A DNA stretch of 64,000 nt from Flavobacterium undicola (GTDB taxonomy: Bacteria; Bacteroidota; Bacteroidia; Flavobacteriales; Flavobacteriaceae). Location: contig NZ_JAAAPM020000022.1 of NCBI RefSeq assembly GCF_009909155.2, forward strand, positions 1-64,000. The letters run 5' to 3'. Position numbers and translations under genes: made by a program. The notes under the pieces are model-generated. The model searched no databases and had not been told where the DNA came from. It worked only from the letters and a program-made list of their open reading frames with translations. Below, one piece after another: positions 26,201 through 34,990 of the stretch (position 1 is its first letter; every line of letters begins with the position of its first letter).

Positions 26201-26474
26201 TTACAAAAATTATAGGGGAATTATCAAATGACCACACCTTTTTGTGAATTTCACTTTCTCTATTAATATCACTATTTGATGTTAAATCAAAAAATAAAAC
26301 AAAAGGTTGATTATTGAAAACATAAAAAGCATCTGGCTTTATGTCTTCTAATTTTTTATTCACATCTGACGAAAAACTATTAAAAATCCCACCCTCTTCT
26401 TTATCTCTAAAGAAAACAGCTTTGTTTTCAATTAAATCTAATTGATTTAAAATATTTTTTAATGGATTCATCAA
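23259..26474 (-). CDS. Eco57I-like N6-adenine DNA methyltransferase, possible restriction-modification enzyme
   Basis: A 1071-aa protein. DPAMGSGIFLV (about residues 346-356) is the SAM-binding motif I, preceded by VYTPPFLVDYI. LGNPPWKRD (about 474-482) is the catalytic N-P-P-W of adenine-N6 methylases. The C-terminal third resembles target-recognition regions, including GSWGTSTRPQIRLDDEYLSFPF, a stretch common in this family. The N-terminal 200 residues contain FVLFFDLTS and PIIFVINDTEVKVYNAL, as in type IIG/Eco57I proteins, but I see no clear nuclease E-x-K. Nuclease function may lie in the overlapping 245-aa partner. Other possibilities are an orphan methylase or a phage-exclusion protein. 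Confidence 0.85.
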   Translation of the reverse strand: MMNPLKNILNQLDLIENKAVFFRDKEEGGIFNSFSSDVNKKLEDIKPDAFYVFNNQPFVLFFDLTSNSDINRESEIHKKVWSFDNSPIIFVINDTEVKVYNALNFEKHKGLEEIELSEKERNKRFSFWNLQSGEAFEWFYEKHKKTVLKKRVNQQLFENIKQTILILKNDFGLEESLAKILVLRLIFIRYLIDRKIKIDTSFIVGNEEDIIQRRRSLSELIANPKQLVVFFDYLNKRFNGVLFKDSNIELSLNQANLLSKLFNPDGVSTEDKINLFSDFDFQYDVFDFGIIPVELISGIYETLLDEETKNATSAVYTPPFLVDYILTETVDKFFEENKSISECKIFDPAMGSGIFLVQGLRRMIEREKELNPNDDNLTFGTKIRTIAEKNLFGIDINEEAINVACFSIYVALLDYQEPGNIDIYKFPNLKDKNFFKSNFFVREVKENDSEVAKKELEIFSSSLEVIKSQKMNFILGNPPWKRDKSDYHIGWLNENNIYLKQEKGEKEIALSYLMRANDFMTKDTVCSLIVTSTIFYNVSDTIRYVKSNFFKNNSIQSILDLSAVRRLVFDGEKRVPRKDRNKNLILDKNGNILYKNQKIISPALNIQFKQFDKEYSENNPIHFKSIKANKFFNKFTKALVIEKFDYKKILQKHFIENHWMFKVALYGNTLDYLLLKKLEKSKNKIINLFDGSEIFKGAGIKSNKGNDFADFLIGLPLIENGDINLITTNINDNNLILKAQDVYYESGRIKELFFGSKILIKEQAKDESKLAVSYIEENCAYKNGIWGICSENRELIKSLFSYLLSDIYTYYIYLISGSWGTSTRPQIRLDDEYLSFPFIEPNEIQKDRMISLVENLLKPYKEFYKEHPNSVFQGEPSKEILDEINSIVEEIYQITGYEKDLIDYVLNVSRYQFQESKQRLVSDFNNDDHRNREKVLRSYADVYIEEFEKIYDDEFIQIEIYSLDYFIAMNFVFLSEKPSKKIVYSDKKDEKQVLNNLANSLSISQITNANDSENNLFIQKDIKGFEKDSFYIIKPNEYKCWHRAMAWYDVAEFKEAIQKAELERLNSDFHA

Positions 26475-26683
26475 TGAGTAAACTTATATATTTCTTTTAC
26501 AAATCTAACACATTAGATTAGACTTATTTTTACCATATAAAAAAATTGTTAACCTTTTTTTTAACTTAATGTAATTCAAAGAAGTACTATAAACAAAAAC
26601 TCTCAATACAGCTTATTCTTGATTACAATAAAAACCAAAAGTCTACACTAAAAATTCAGTAAATCAATGGCTATAATCTAGAA

Positions 26684-27304
26684 CTACATTTTTACCTGCT
26701 TTCCTAAATCACTTTCATTTTCAATGACTTTGCCTTCGTATTGCAATTTCCAGCCCATGGTATGAGTTAGAATCAGGATTTTAGAAAGTTCACTTATGAG
26801 TCGGTTTTGAGCATTGGACTTTAACGATGATTTTTCTATTTTCTTGGCTAAATTGGCCTTTACTGATTTATTGATTTTATTATAATCGTCTCCGGTAAAC
26901 GGGTTCAACTTACTTTGTTGCACATCATAAAACTGAATATCGGGACTGATTTTTATTTCTTCTTTTGGAATGCTTACAATCGTGATGGTTTTGTTTTTTT
27001 CATCAATATCATATTTCATTTGATGCAAATCATAAGCCACCGTCACATCGGCATTGACCACAATAAGTGCTTTCTTTTCGAATGAAAGCATATTCATTAA
27101 ATATTTTTCCTGATTTTTATAGGTAATCACTTCTGAGAAATGCCCTTCGGTAACGACTAATTTTCCAACGTTTACAATTTGCTGCTGAATCAAATTGGTG
27201 TTGTAATCTAATGTACTGTTATCGCCTTTTTTAAATTCACAAAATTTAAAAAGTAAAACAACAATAACTAAAGCTACTAAGCCAACAACTATTTTTCTTA
27301 TCAT
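26684..27304 (-). CDS. DUF4230 membrane-anchored protein
   Basis: A 206-aa protein with one N-terminal transmembrane segment (about residues 5-22, IVVGLVALVIVVLLFKF). The rest matches DUF4230: VTEGHFSEVITYKNQ, ALIVVNADVTVAYDLHQMKY and SIPKEEIKISPDIQFYDVQQ. Function is unknown; the domain probably faces the periplasm. It starts 2 bp after the stop of the GSCFA gene and so is co-transcribed. The 209 bp between it and the methylase gene are AT-rich with no feature I can support. Confidence 0.85.
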   Translation of the reverse strand: MIRKIVVGLVALVIVVLLFKFCEFKKGDNSTLDYNTNLIQQQIVNVGKLVVTEGHFSEVITYKNQEKYLMNMLSFEKKALIVVNADVTVAYDLHQMKYDIDEKNKTITIVSIPKEEIKISPDIQFYDVQQSKLNPFTGDDYNKINKSVKANLAKKIEKSSLKSNAQNRLISELSKILILTHTMGWKLQYEGKVIENESDLGKQVKM

Positions 27305-27306
27305 AA

Positions 27307-28257
27307 TTAAAATTTCATAAATGGATATTCCGAATGCAATTTCGTTATTCTTATTTGAAGTTTAGCGATAAACTTTTGATGACTTTCGGACTGCGGGTTA
27401 AAAGGGCGATGAGACAAACCTTTTTGAATCCCTTCGACTTCATCCATTATTGCAAAAGCCGTTTTTGAAATGGAAGTTTCTTTAAATCGTTGCCAAATGT
27501 AATCTATCGCTACTTGACTAGGATGCAACATATCTTCGGCATAAAAGCGATAATCTCTTAGTTCATCCATCATGATTTCGTAACTCGGAAAGTAGTTATA
27601 AGTTATGGGTTGTGAGTTATGAGCTGAATGAACAGCACTAATTAAATGCGCTTTACTCAAGGTATTTTCGACAAAACCATCTTTGATATGGCGCACCGGC
27701 GAAACGGTAAACGTAAATTTTGCCTCTGGATTTATTGAGTGAATCAGACTAAACGTATTCTGAATTGCAGTTTGAATCGTTTCGATAGCAAGCAATTCTT
27801 TTGCAAATTGCTTTTGAGGAACTTTATGGCAATTGGCAACAATTTGCTTACTTTCAATATTTCGATACACCCAGGCAGTTCCATAGGTAATTTGGAAATG
27901 CGTTAAATCAAATATTTGTTGATTTGTTGAATCGAGTAACTGATTTAATGAATCTAGAAAAGCTTCTTTACTGGGATTTGAAAGTTCCGAATGTACTTCA
28001 AAACAATGCCATAAATCGTTGTGAAAGAAAATGTCACTTTCCGTAAACAGCTCTTTATTTACAATTCTTTCTACTAATCTTTCAATTGAAACAGGATTGA
28101 AAATAATACCAAATGGATTGCAGTTGTTTTGAAATTTAAAATCATTAAATTTTTCGGCCATGTTTACTGCAAAACAAGAACCTACAGACATAATTTTAGA
28201 ATTATAATCAATAGGAAAAATACTTTCTGAAATGGGTATTGGCGTACGAAACTGCAT
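27307..28257 (-). CDS. GSCFA-family protein (SGNH-like hydrolase)
   Basis: A 316-aa protein with the family-defining MSVGSCFAVNMAEKF at about residues 24-38, the likely nucleophile block of an SGNH/GDSL-type esterase. YGTAWVYR, SPVRHIKDG and DMLHPSQVAIDYIW follow, the last holding the catalytic His. Substrate unknown; the family is widespread in Bacteroidota. Near residues 213-222 the protein reads HNSQPITYNY, encoded by DNA that matches the CATAACTCA repeat in the nrdD gap, so a small in-frame insertion is suspected. Confidence 0.88.
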   Translation of the reverse strand: MQFRTPIPISESIFPIDYNSKIMSVGSCFAVNMAEKFNDFKFQNNCNPFGIIFNPVSIERLVERIVNKELFTESDIFFHNDLWHCFEVHSELSNPSKEAFLDSLNQLLDSTNQQIFDLTHFQITYGTAWVYRNIESKQIVANCHKVPQKQFAKELLAIETIQTAIQNTFSLIHSINPEAKFTFTVSPVRHIKDGFVENTLSKAHLISAVHSAHNSQPITYNYFPSYEIMMDELRDYRFYAEDMLHPSQVAIDYIWQRFKETSISKTAFAIMDEVEGIQKGLSHRPFNPQSESHQKFIAKLQIRITKLHSEYPFMKF

Positions 28258-28290
28258 GGTAGTTTTTCACCAAAAATAAGTATTATAATA

Positions 28291-29061
28291 TTAATACAAA
28301 TACTGGATTTTGGAATAATTTGGATTCCCTATACTAGCTTCTGAAACCTGTTCAGTAGGATAATCATCAGCATCGTATTTAAACGTAGCTTTATAGATAT
28401 TAGCAGAAGTAATTGTTTCGTCATTAACCATAAGTGTTGATTCCACAACCGTTAAAACAACATTGTTTTTAGAAATTGACACACTAAGATCCAATAATTT
28501 GTCGTAACCTAAAATACTAAAATAGGGATTATTGTAGGTATCATATTCAAAACTTGTTCTTGAACTGGAACTTACGTTTTCATCTTTATTATCAAAAACG
28601 CGTTCGTCTTTAACTAAATTCTCATTTTTAAAAAATAAAGTTCCGTGATATGCTTTATGTTCTTGATTTTGAGAATCTATCTTGTATTTTTCATACAAAA
28701 CCGTTCCATCAGTATTATGAGTGTAATAAATCACATAATTTTGAGATGACGTTACTTTAATTAATTTTCCTTGAAGATAGATATATACTAATGTAACACT
28801 AAGTTGAGTTTGCTTATTATACTTGATTATCTTGGTGATAAGTCCATTATCGTAAGTATAATCTATTTTTTCTTTAGAATTATCAGCACTTATTATTTGA
28901 TTTTCATGATAGCTGAAAACTGAATTTTCAGAAATACCATTCTCAGTAGATTCAATTATTTTAATAAAATTCTTGCCCTTATCGTCTTTATCATTTGAGC
29001 AAGACGCTAAAAAAAGAGAAACTATTGAAATGAAAAAAAATATTCTAATTAATTTTTCCAT
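28291..29061 (-). CDS. hypothetical lipoprotein
   Basis: A 256-aa protein with a lipoprotein signal (FISIVSLFLASCSNDKDD, Cys at about residue 21). The rest is predicted beta-rich, with repeated phrases such as YTYDNGLITKI, FEYDTYNNPYFS and FKYDADDYPTEQVS that resemble the YD/RHS-like beta-strand phrases in Bacteroidota surface lipoproteins. No enzyme motif is visible. Likely exposed in the outer membrane. It stands before the GSCFA gene by 33 bp and may share its transcript. Confidence 0.75.
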   Translation of the reverse strand: MEKLIRIFFFISIVSLFLASCSNDKDDKGKNFIKIIESTENGISENSVFSYHENQIISADNSKEKIDYTYDNGLITKIIKYNKQTQLSVTLVYIYLQGKLIKVTSSQNYVIYYTHNTDGTVLYEKYKIDSQNQEHKAYHGTLFFKNENLVKDERVFDNKDENVSSSSRTSFEYDTYNNPYFSILGYDKLLDLSVSISKNNVVLTVVESTLMVNDETITSANIYKATFKYDADDYPTEQVSEASIGNPNYSKIQYLY

Positions 29062-29246
29062 AATCTTATTAGGTTATTTTTAACTTAATATACTTGGGTT
29101 TCCAAAACTAAATATTAAATACAGCTGAACCAACTATATAAGCTTAACGACCTAAAAACTCGTTTAAATGGACTATTCATCCAATAAAAATGAGTCTATA
29201 AAAGACTCATTTTCAATTTCAACACATTTTATGCGCTACTATTAAT

Positions 29247-29633
29247 TTACTTTGGCGCTTTGTAAGGATGTTCTTTTAATTCTACAACCAAAAATTTAGC
29301 TGTTTTGTCGCCTATATTTTGAGTTATGTGCGGACGTTCTGGTCCACTTACCCCCGATTCTCCTGCTTTCATTTTAAACACCTCGTTTTTACCATCTTGA
29401 TAGTGTACTTTTAAATTTACATCGGTTAAGGCATAATAAAAATGTGCAGGATGAGTGTGCATAATCGTTCTTTTTCCTGGTTTAAGTGTAACTTCTGATG
29501 CATGAATCAATTTAGAATTAGCCAAATCACGCCCAACCTGACCTTCATTATTCATCATCTGAGCCTCAAGATTCAATGAACATAGTAAAGAAAATAAAAT
29601 TCCTCCAACTAGTATTAACATATTCTTTCTCAT
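29247..29633 (-). CDS. secreted single-domain cupin
   Basis: A 128-aa protein with a Sec signal (about residues 1-25, ending LNLEAQ). The cupin barrel shows motif 1 as HTHPAHFYYALTDVNLKVHY (about residues 60-79) and motif 2 as SGPERPHITQNIGD (about 96-109), with His residues suited to bind one metal ion. Function is unknown; such proteins are often periplasmic and monocistronic. No operon partner is visible. Confidence 0.85.
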   Translation of the reverse strand: MRKNMLILVGGILFSLLCSLNLEAQMMNNEGQVGRDLANSKLIHASEVTLKPGKRTIMHTHPAHFYYALTDVNLKVHYQDGKNEVFKMKAGESGVSGPERPHITQNIGDKTAKFLVVELKEHPYKAPK

Positions 29634-29954
29634 AATTCCAGCATTTAAAATTAAACAATATACTAGTTATCAACACTATAACAAAATTACGATTTTATTC
29701 AATTACTTCCGTAAAACACACTAACACAATAACTTAATATCAAAACACAAACCCCTTATATAATTATATGAATAATGAAATTTTCATTACAAATACGATA
29801 AAAAACAACAATTAAACCTAACTATTCCTGATAAATCCCTAATTAAAGTAATCTACTAACTCCTACTTTTTACCGATAAAAAACCATCCGCTAGCGGTTT
29901 AAAGAGTATTTTGTCCTTTCAACGATTTTAAATGGCAAACTAATTTTTTGCTTC
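29634..29954. other. gene-free AT-rich intergenic stretch
   Basis: About 320 bp between the divergent cupin gene and the plus-strand hypothetical gene. Apart from the self-complementary CCGCTAGCGG inside AACCATCCGCTAGCGGTTT (about 29882-29900), I see no ORF, RNA gene or clear regulatory structure. Confidence 0.5.
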
Positions 29955-29962
29955 TACATTTG
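29955..29962 (+). promoter_or_regulatory. promoter -7 element of the following hypothetical gene
   Basis: TACATTTG matches TAnnTTTG. It lies 3 bp before a possible ATG at 29965, which therefore would not be transcribed; the ATG at 29986 is preferred. Confidence 0.55.
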
Positions 29963-29985
29963 ATATGAATTCTACTCCAATTATC

Positions 29986-30363
29986 ATGAAAAACATATTT
30001 AACCCTATTTACAGACAAGATTATTTAGAAGGATATTCTAATGGTCTAAATCCGTATTCAAAAGCGAAAAATAGCAATACTGCTTTTAATGACGGATTTA
30101 ATTCAGGTAGACTTGATTACGAAAGTATAAATGGCAGCATTATTAACGGAATTCCGAAAAGGATTATAACCGAAAAGATTTTAGAAGAATTTCTAATGGC
30201 CGGTTTACTAGGCATTAACATTGATACCGAAGGCTATACCCACTTTCAAATAAGTGTTTTAGTAAAATGGTATCAAAGTGGAATTGAAAAATACGACCCT
30301 ATACAAAACAGCTATCTTTTAGATATTCTGGAAGAAAACGGAATTGAAATAAGTCATTCCTGA
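29986..30363 (+). CDS. conserved-looking hypothetical protein
   Basis: About 125 aa from ATG 29986. Opens with MKNIFNPIYRQDYLEGY and contains FNDGFNSGRLDYESING, a pattern of Gly/Asn-rich turns, then a helical second half (ITEKILEEFLMAGLLG, FQISVLVKWYQSGIEKY). There is no signal peptide or membrane segment, so it is probably cytoplasmic. I do not recognise the family. It has its own promoter element and a strong terminator at 30468-30510. Confidence 0.7.
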   Translation: MKNIFNPIYRQDYLEGYSNGLNPYSKAKNSNTAFNDGFNSGRLDYESINGSIINGIPKRIITEKILEEFLMAGLLGINIDTEGYTHFQISVLVKWYQSGIEKYDPIQNSYLLDILEENGIEISHS

Positions 30364-30467
30364 AAATAAACTAATCTATTTTAAGTTCATAAGTTCTTTT
30401 AGCAAATTAACTTCAAAACGAATTGTTTTACTTTTTTGCCCCATAAGATTTAACACACTTAAATCGA

Positions 30468-30512
30468 AAACCCTTTTAGAATGCTTTTGCAAACTAAAAG
30501 GGTTTCTTATTT
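30468..30512. terminator. terminator downstream of the hypothetical gene
   Basis: AAACCCTTTTAG (30468-30479) pairs with CTAAAAGGGTTT (30494-30505), a 12-bp stem with a 14-nt loop, followed by CTTATTTTTT. It serves the plus-strand gene and may also have ended the ancestral alaS on the other strand. Confidence 0.8.
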
Positions 30513-30528
30513 TTTATAAAGCTAAAAT

Positions 30529-30648
30529 TTACTTCACGTACTCAATTGCTTTAGATAAAGCTTCTGCAATTCCAGCGCCATTTTTACCTCCTGCAGTAGC
30601 AAAGAACGGCTGTCCTCCACCTCCACCTTGGATAAACTTGCCTAAAAA
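30529..30648 (-). pseudogene. orphan 3' end of a second alaS
   Basis: On the minus strand a stop-bounded frame of 39 codons ends [38 protein letters not shown]. This is the C-terminus of an alanyl-tRNA synthetase, homologous to but clearly different from the end of the intact alaS ([20 protein letters not shown]). It lies 16 bp beyond the intact alaS stop, in the same orientation, and has no start. It is best read as the leftover tail of the resident alaS after a divergent copy replaced the rest. Confidence 0.9.
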
Positions 30649-30664
30649 TCAGGCATGAAAATTA

Positions 30665-33319
30665 TTAATTACGAATCAAAATTCCGGAAATACTGTCCAA
30701 TGCTTCAGTAATTCCGGCTACATTTTTTCCTTTTCCAGACGCGAAAAAAGGTTGTCCGCCACCATTTCCATCAATATATTTTCCTAACTCTTTGATTACC
30801 ACATTTGCGTTTAAACCTTTTCTTTCAACCAGTTCTTTAGCAATATAACAATGAATATTTGGCAAACCATCTTCAACAGAAGCTAAAACGACGAATGAAT
30901 TTGGTTTTGCACTCCCCAATGCTTGCGTTAAATCTTTGGTAGCACTCATAGATAAATCCACATGCCTGTCTAAAACGTTAATGCCGTTAATTTCATGAAA
31001 TTCAGAAAGCAATTCATTTTTTAATCTATCGATTTTTTCCTTTAACAATTGCTCCACTTGTTTTTTCAACTTAGCATTTTCATATTGCAAAGACACCACT
31101 GCTTTAACCGTATCCTGCGGGTTTTTCAATGCCACTTTAATTTCGTCTAACAATTCTTCCTGCGAAGCAAAAAATTGTCTTACACCATCACCAGTAATCG
31201 CTTCCACACGACGAATTCCAGCTGCAACTGCTCCTTCAGAAACAATTTTGAAAGACCAAATATCAGCCGAATTGTTCACGTGAATTCCTCCACACAATTC
31301 CATGCTATCGCCAAATTTAATCGCACGTACATTATCTCCATATTTTTCACCAAACAAAGCCATTGCTCCTTCTTCTAAAGCTTGTTGGATAGGAATACTT
31401 CTTCTTTCAATTAATGGCAATTGCTCTTGAATTCGAGCATTTACAAAATCCTCCACTTGTTGCAATTCTTCATCCGTTACTTTAGAAAAATGAGAAAAGT
31501 CAAAACGTAGATTTTTTGGATTTACCAAAGATCCTTTTTGCTCCACATGCGTTCCTAAAATACTTCTTAATGCCTGGTGCATCAAGTGTGTCGCCGAGTG
31601 ATTTTTAGAAGTCGCTGCTCTTAAATCAGTATTCACTTTAGCAATAAAAGAAGCGTTTACATTTTCCGGCAATTTTTTAGCAAAATGCAGAATTAAATTA
31701 TTTTCCTTCTTAGTATCTATAATTTCAATAGTTTCATTTGCCGAAACCAAAGTTCCTTTATCTCCTACCTGTCCTCCACCTTCCGGATAAAATGGAGTAG
31801 CATCTAAAACAATTTGGTACAAAACACCATCTTTTTTAGAATCCACTTTACGAATACGGGTGATTTTCACTTCGTTTTCTACCTGGTCATAACCTACAAA
31901 AGATTCTGTGTTTCCATCAACCAGAATTTTCCAGTCATCAGTAGAAACTTCTGAAGCCGCACGAGAACGCGATTTTTGTTCTTGCATGGCTTTATCAAAA
32001 CCAGCTTCGTCTAAGCTAAACCCTCTTTCTCTAAGAATCAAAGCCGTTAAATCAATTGGAAAACCAAAAGTATCATACAATTCGAATGCTTTTGTTCCTG
32101 CCACTTCTTTTCCTTCGGCAGTTGCAATTACGTTATCTAACAATTGTAACCCTTGGTCTAAAGTTCTTAAAAAAGAAGCTTCTTCTTCACGGATTACATT
32201 GGTAACCAAAGTTTGTTGTTTTTTGATTTCTGGGAAAAATTCACCCATTTGATCTGCCAAAACAGCAACCAATTGATTGATAAAAGGTTCTTTAGTACCC
32301 AAGAAAGTAAAACCGTAACGGATAGCACGACGCAAAATACGACGAATTACATAACCTGCTCCCGTGTTAGACGGCAACTGTCCGTCAGCAATAGCAAAGG
32401 CTACGGCACGAACGTGATCCACAACTACACGAATGGCAATATTGGTTTTGTTTTGTTCTTCAGATTCTTCACTATCGTTCAGAATGACATCATTGGTAGT
32501 GTATTTCAATCCTGTAATTTGCTCCACTTTTTCGATTAGCGGCGTAAATACATCAGTATCGTAATTAGAAGTTACATCTTGCATAGCCATACACAAACGC
32601 TCAAATCCCATTCCGGTATCTACGTGTTGTGCCGGTAATTTCTCCAATGAACCATCAGCTTTACGGTTGAATTCCATAAATACGTTGTTCCAAATTTCCA
32701 CTACCTGCGGATGATCGGCATTTACCAAACTGAAACCTGAAACTTCAGCTCTTTCAGCATCAGTACGTAAATCGATATGAATTTCTGAACAAGGTCCACA
32801 AGGTCCCTGATCTCCCATTTCCCAGAAATTGTCTTTTTTGTTTCCAAGGATAATGCGATCTTCAGATACAAATTGTTTCCAAATATCGAAAGCCTCTTGG
32901 TCAAAAGGCACATTCTCCGCTTCGTTTCCTTCAAAAACAGAAACGTACAAACGGTCTTTGTCTAATTTCAACACATCTGTCAAAAATTCCCAAGCCCACG
33001 GAATAGCCTCTTTTTTGAAATAATCACCAAAAGACCAGTTCCCTAACATTTCGAACATGGTATGGTGGTAAGTATCAAAACCTACATCCTCTAAATCATT
33101 ATGTTTTCCTGAAACACGAAGGCATTTTTGCGTATCAGTAATACGATTGCTTTTAGGTGTGGCGTTTCCTAAAAAATACTCTTTAAACTGTGCCATTCCT
33201 GAGTTATTAAACATCAAGGTTGGATCGTCTTTTAGAACAATAGGTGCCGAAGGAACAATTAAATGTCCTTTACTTTCAAAGAATTGTAAATACGCTTTGC
33301 GAATGTCTTGTGATTTCAT
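30665..33319 (-). CDS. alaS: alanyl-tRNA synthetase
   Basis: An 884-aa class II synthetase. The catalytic core begins [19 protein letters not shown] and has [15 protein letters not shown] (motif 1), with [12 protein letters not shown] (near residue 235) and [15 protein letters not shown] further on. The editing domain shows [12 protein letters not shown] and [12 protein letters not shown], the zinc ligands. The C-Ala domain ends with GGGQPFF. Length is normal except for about 15 extra residues, [14 protein letters not shown] (about 275-288), encoded by a repeat-like sequence. An orphan tail of another alaS follows, so the gene was probably acquired by replacement. Confidence 0.97.
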   Translation of the reverse strand: MKSQDIRKAYLQFFESKGHLIVPSAPIVLKDDPTLMFNNSGMAQFKEYFLGNATPKSNRITDTQKCLRVSGKHNDLEDVGFDTYHHTMFEMLGNWSFGDYFKKEAIPWAWEFLTDVLKLDKDRLYVSVFEGNEAENVPFDQEAFDIWKQFVSEDRIILGNKKDNFWEMGDQGPCGPCSEIHIDLRTDAERAEVSGFSLVNADHPQVVEIWNNVFMEFNRKADGSLEKLPAQHVDTGMGFERLCMAMQDVTSNYDTDVFTPLIEKVEQITGLKYTTNDVILNDSEESEEQNKTNIAIRVVVDHVRAVAFAIADGQLPSNTGAGYVIRRILRRAIRYGFTFLGTKEPFINQLVAVLADQMGEFFPEIKKQQTLVTNVIREEEASFLRTLDQGLQLLDNVIATAEGKEVAGTKAFELYDTFGFPIDLTALILRERGFSLDEAGFDKAMQEQKSRSRAASEVSTDDWKILVDGNTESFVGYDQVENEVKITRIRKVDSKKDGVLYQIVLDATPFYPEGGGQVGDKGTLVSANETIEIIDTKKENNLILHFAKKLPENVNASFIAKVNTDLRAATSKNHSATHLMHQALRSILGTHVEQKGSLVNPKNLRFDFSHFSKVTDEELQQVEDFVNARIQEQLPLIERRSIPIQQALEEGAMALFGEKYGDNVRAIKFGDSMELCGGIHVNNSADIWSFKIVSEGAVAAGIRRVEAITGDGVRQFFASQEELLDEIKVALKNPQDTVKAVVSLQYENAKLKKQVEQLLKEKIDRLKNELLSEFHEINGINVLDRHVDLSMSATKDLTQALGSAKPNSFVVLASVEDGLPNIHCYIAKELVERKGLNANVVIKELGKYIDGNGGGQPFFASGKGKNVAGITEALDSISGILIRN
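32462..32489. repeat. repeat-like insert within alaS
   Basis: AGATTCTTCACTATCGTTCA followed by GAATGACA lies inside the alaS coding sequence and encodes VILNDSEES on the minus strand. It closely resembles the intergenic word TCATTCTGAACGAAGTGAAG known to me from many Bacteroidota genomes. It sits in a surface-type loop before the conserved [16 protein letters not shown] block and keeps the frame. Confidence 0.6.
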
Positions 33320-33333
33320 TTTTATTTTTTTTT

Positions 33334-33363
33334 GCCACTAAGGCGCTAAGGCACAAAGTTTTT
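33334..33363. repeat. intergenic GCCACTAAGGCGCTAAGG-type repeat
   Basis: GCCACTAAGGCGCTAAGGCA continues into CAAAGTTTT just upstream of alaS. The internal near-duplicate CTAAGGCGCTAAGGC and the partial match to 19340-19389 on the opposite strand suggest a dispersed non-coding repeat. Confidence 0.5.
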
Positions 33364-33484
33364 ATTTGTTTTTTGTAAAACTCCTAAATTCAACAATTTT
33401 TAAATCATTGAATTTTTAAATCTTTCAATCAATTTTATGTTATATTTAATACTAAAAAAAGGGTCGAACAACTAAAACATTTAT

Positions 33485-33525
33485 TAAATTTGTTGCAATG
33501 TGCTTTTTTAGCAGGTGCAAAAATA
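33485..33525. promoter_or_regulatory. divergent promoters for the M23 gene (+) and alaS (-)
   Basis: TAAATTTG at 33485-33492 is a plus-strand -7 element 48 bp before the M23 gene. TATTTTTG (minus strand, 33525-33518) is a -7 element directed at alaS, about 200 bp from its start. The two would start within roughly 15 bp of each other in opposite directions. Confidence 0.5.
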
Positions 33526-33539
33526 GGGTATTTTAAAAT

Positions 33540-34517
33540 ATGGCGAAAGTAAAATATTATTACGATTCTGAAAATCTGGCATATCGAAAAATTAAAGTAA
33601 AAAAAAGGAGGAAATTTGGTTTTGCCGCCTTGTTTATACTGGCTTCTGCTTTATTTGGTTTTATCAGTTTCGTTATTCTTTTGAACACTCCTTATTTTGA
33701 CACTCCTAAAGACCGTCTTTTGATGCGGGAAATAGAGAATTTAAAACTGAATTATGCATTTTTGAATAAAAAAATGGATCAGGTAGACAATGTAATTGAA
33801 GCCATTGAAGAACGCGATAACAACCTGTACCGCACTTATTTTAATACCGCAGCTATTCCTGAAGAAGAAAGAAAAGCAGGTTTTGGAGACGTAAATAGAT
33901 ACAAAGCCCTTCAAGGCTACAACAATACCCAGCTGGTTTTGCAAACTACCAAAAGAGTGGATGTATTAACAAAAGAGTTGGCTATTCAATCGAAATCATT
34001 AGATTATATTTTAAAATTAGCCAAGGAAAAAAATAAATTATTGGGTGCTATTCCTGCGATACAACCTGTGAGAAATGAAAATTTAAAACACATGGCTTCT
34101 GGTTTTGGTTATCGAACGGATCCATTTACTAAAGCCAGGAAAATGCACAAAGGAATGGATTTTACGGCTAAAAAAGGAACCCCTATTTTTGCCACCGGAG
34201 ACGGCGTAATTGCAAAGGCAGACAATACGGCTTCGGGATACGGAAATCACATTGTAATAAGACATGGTTATGGATACGAAACTTTATATGGTCATTTGAG
34301 CAAATACAATTGCAGGGCTGGCCAAAGAGTAAAACGCGGGGACGTCATTGGGTATGTAGGAAGTACAGGACGATCAGAAGCACCACATTTACATTATGAA
34401 GTTCACAAAGATGGCAAAGTCGTCAATCCGCTTAATTTTTATTACGGCGATATTTCAGCGGTGGAATACGTTGCCATTTCAAAATTGGCTAACCAGGAAA
34501 ATCAATCGCTTGATTAA
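33540..34517 (+). CDS. M23-family peptidoglycan endopeptidase, membrane-anchored
   Basis: A 325-aa protein. A basic N-terminus (KVKKRRKFG) precedes one transmembrane helix (about residues 29-50), then a coiled-coil stretch (about 62-175). The LytM/M23 domain occupies the C-terminal half, with the zinc ligands in MHKGMDFTA (His and Asp, about 201-209) and HLHYEVH (about 284-290), plus ATGDGVI and YGNHIVIRHG. It should cut cell-wall crosslinks in the periplasm, or scaffold such activity. The MerR gene follows 48 bp later. Confidence 0.93.
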   Translation: MAKVKYYYDSENLAYRKIKVKKRRKFGFAALFILASALFGFISFVILLNTPYFDTPKDRLLMREIENLKLNYAFLNKKMDQVDNVIEAIEERDNNLYRTYFNTAAIPEEERKAGFGDVNRYKALQGYNNTQLVLQTTKRVDVLTKELAIQSKSLDYILKLAKEKNKLLGAIPAIQPVRNENLKHMASGFGYRTDPFTKARKMHKGMDFTAKKGTPIFATGDGVIAKADNTASGYGNHIVIRHGYGYETLYGHLSKYNCRAGQRVKRGDVIGYVGSTGRSEAPHLHYEVHKDGKVVNPLNFYYGDISAVEYVAISKLANQENQSLD

Positions 34518-34565
34518 CGATTTTAGATTGCAGAACTTAGAATTTTCAGAAAAAAATAAAGAAAA

Positions 34566-34898
34566 ATGCATATAGAATTACAACCTGACAAAAGATATTA
34601 CAGCATCGGCGAAGTGGCGAAAGCCTTTGACGTCAATGCTTCCCTAATTCGTTTTTGGGACAGTGAATTTGATATTCTCAAACCTAAAAAGAATGCCAAA
34701 GGAAACAGAATGTTTACTCCCGAAGACATCAAAAACCTCCAACTCATTTACCATTTGGTAAAAGAAAGAGGATTTACGCTCGAAGGAGCCAAAACCCACT
34801 TGAAAGAAGGACAAAAGAAAACCTTGGATAAATTTGAAATCATTAGCAAACTGGAAGCAATCAAAGTACAGTTGACTAATATTAAAAATCAGCTTTAA
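34566..34898 (+). CDS. MerR-family transcriptional regulator (short form)
   Basis: A 110-aa protein made almost entirely of the MerR DNA-binding domain: YYSIGEVAKAFDVNASLIRF (about residues 11-30), WDSEFDILKPKKNAKGNRMF, then a short dimerisation helix. No effector domain or metal-binding cysteines are present. Small regulators of this kind follow M23 peptidase genes in flavobacteria, as far as I recall. Target unknown. Confidence 0.88.
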   Translation: MHIELQPDKRYYSIGEVAKAFDVNASLIRFWDSEFDILKPKKNAKGNRMFTPEDIKNLQLIYHLVKERGFTLEGAKTHLKEGQKKTLDKFEIISKLEAIKVQLTNIKNQL

Positions 34899-34990
34899 AC
34901 AATGGTAAAATTCAAAAAAACAATTGCAATATCAATTTTGAAATAAATAAATTAGAACAATAAATATTAAACTTTAAATTAAATAGAAAC

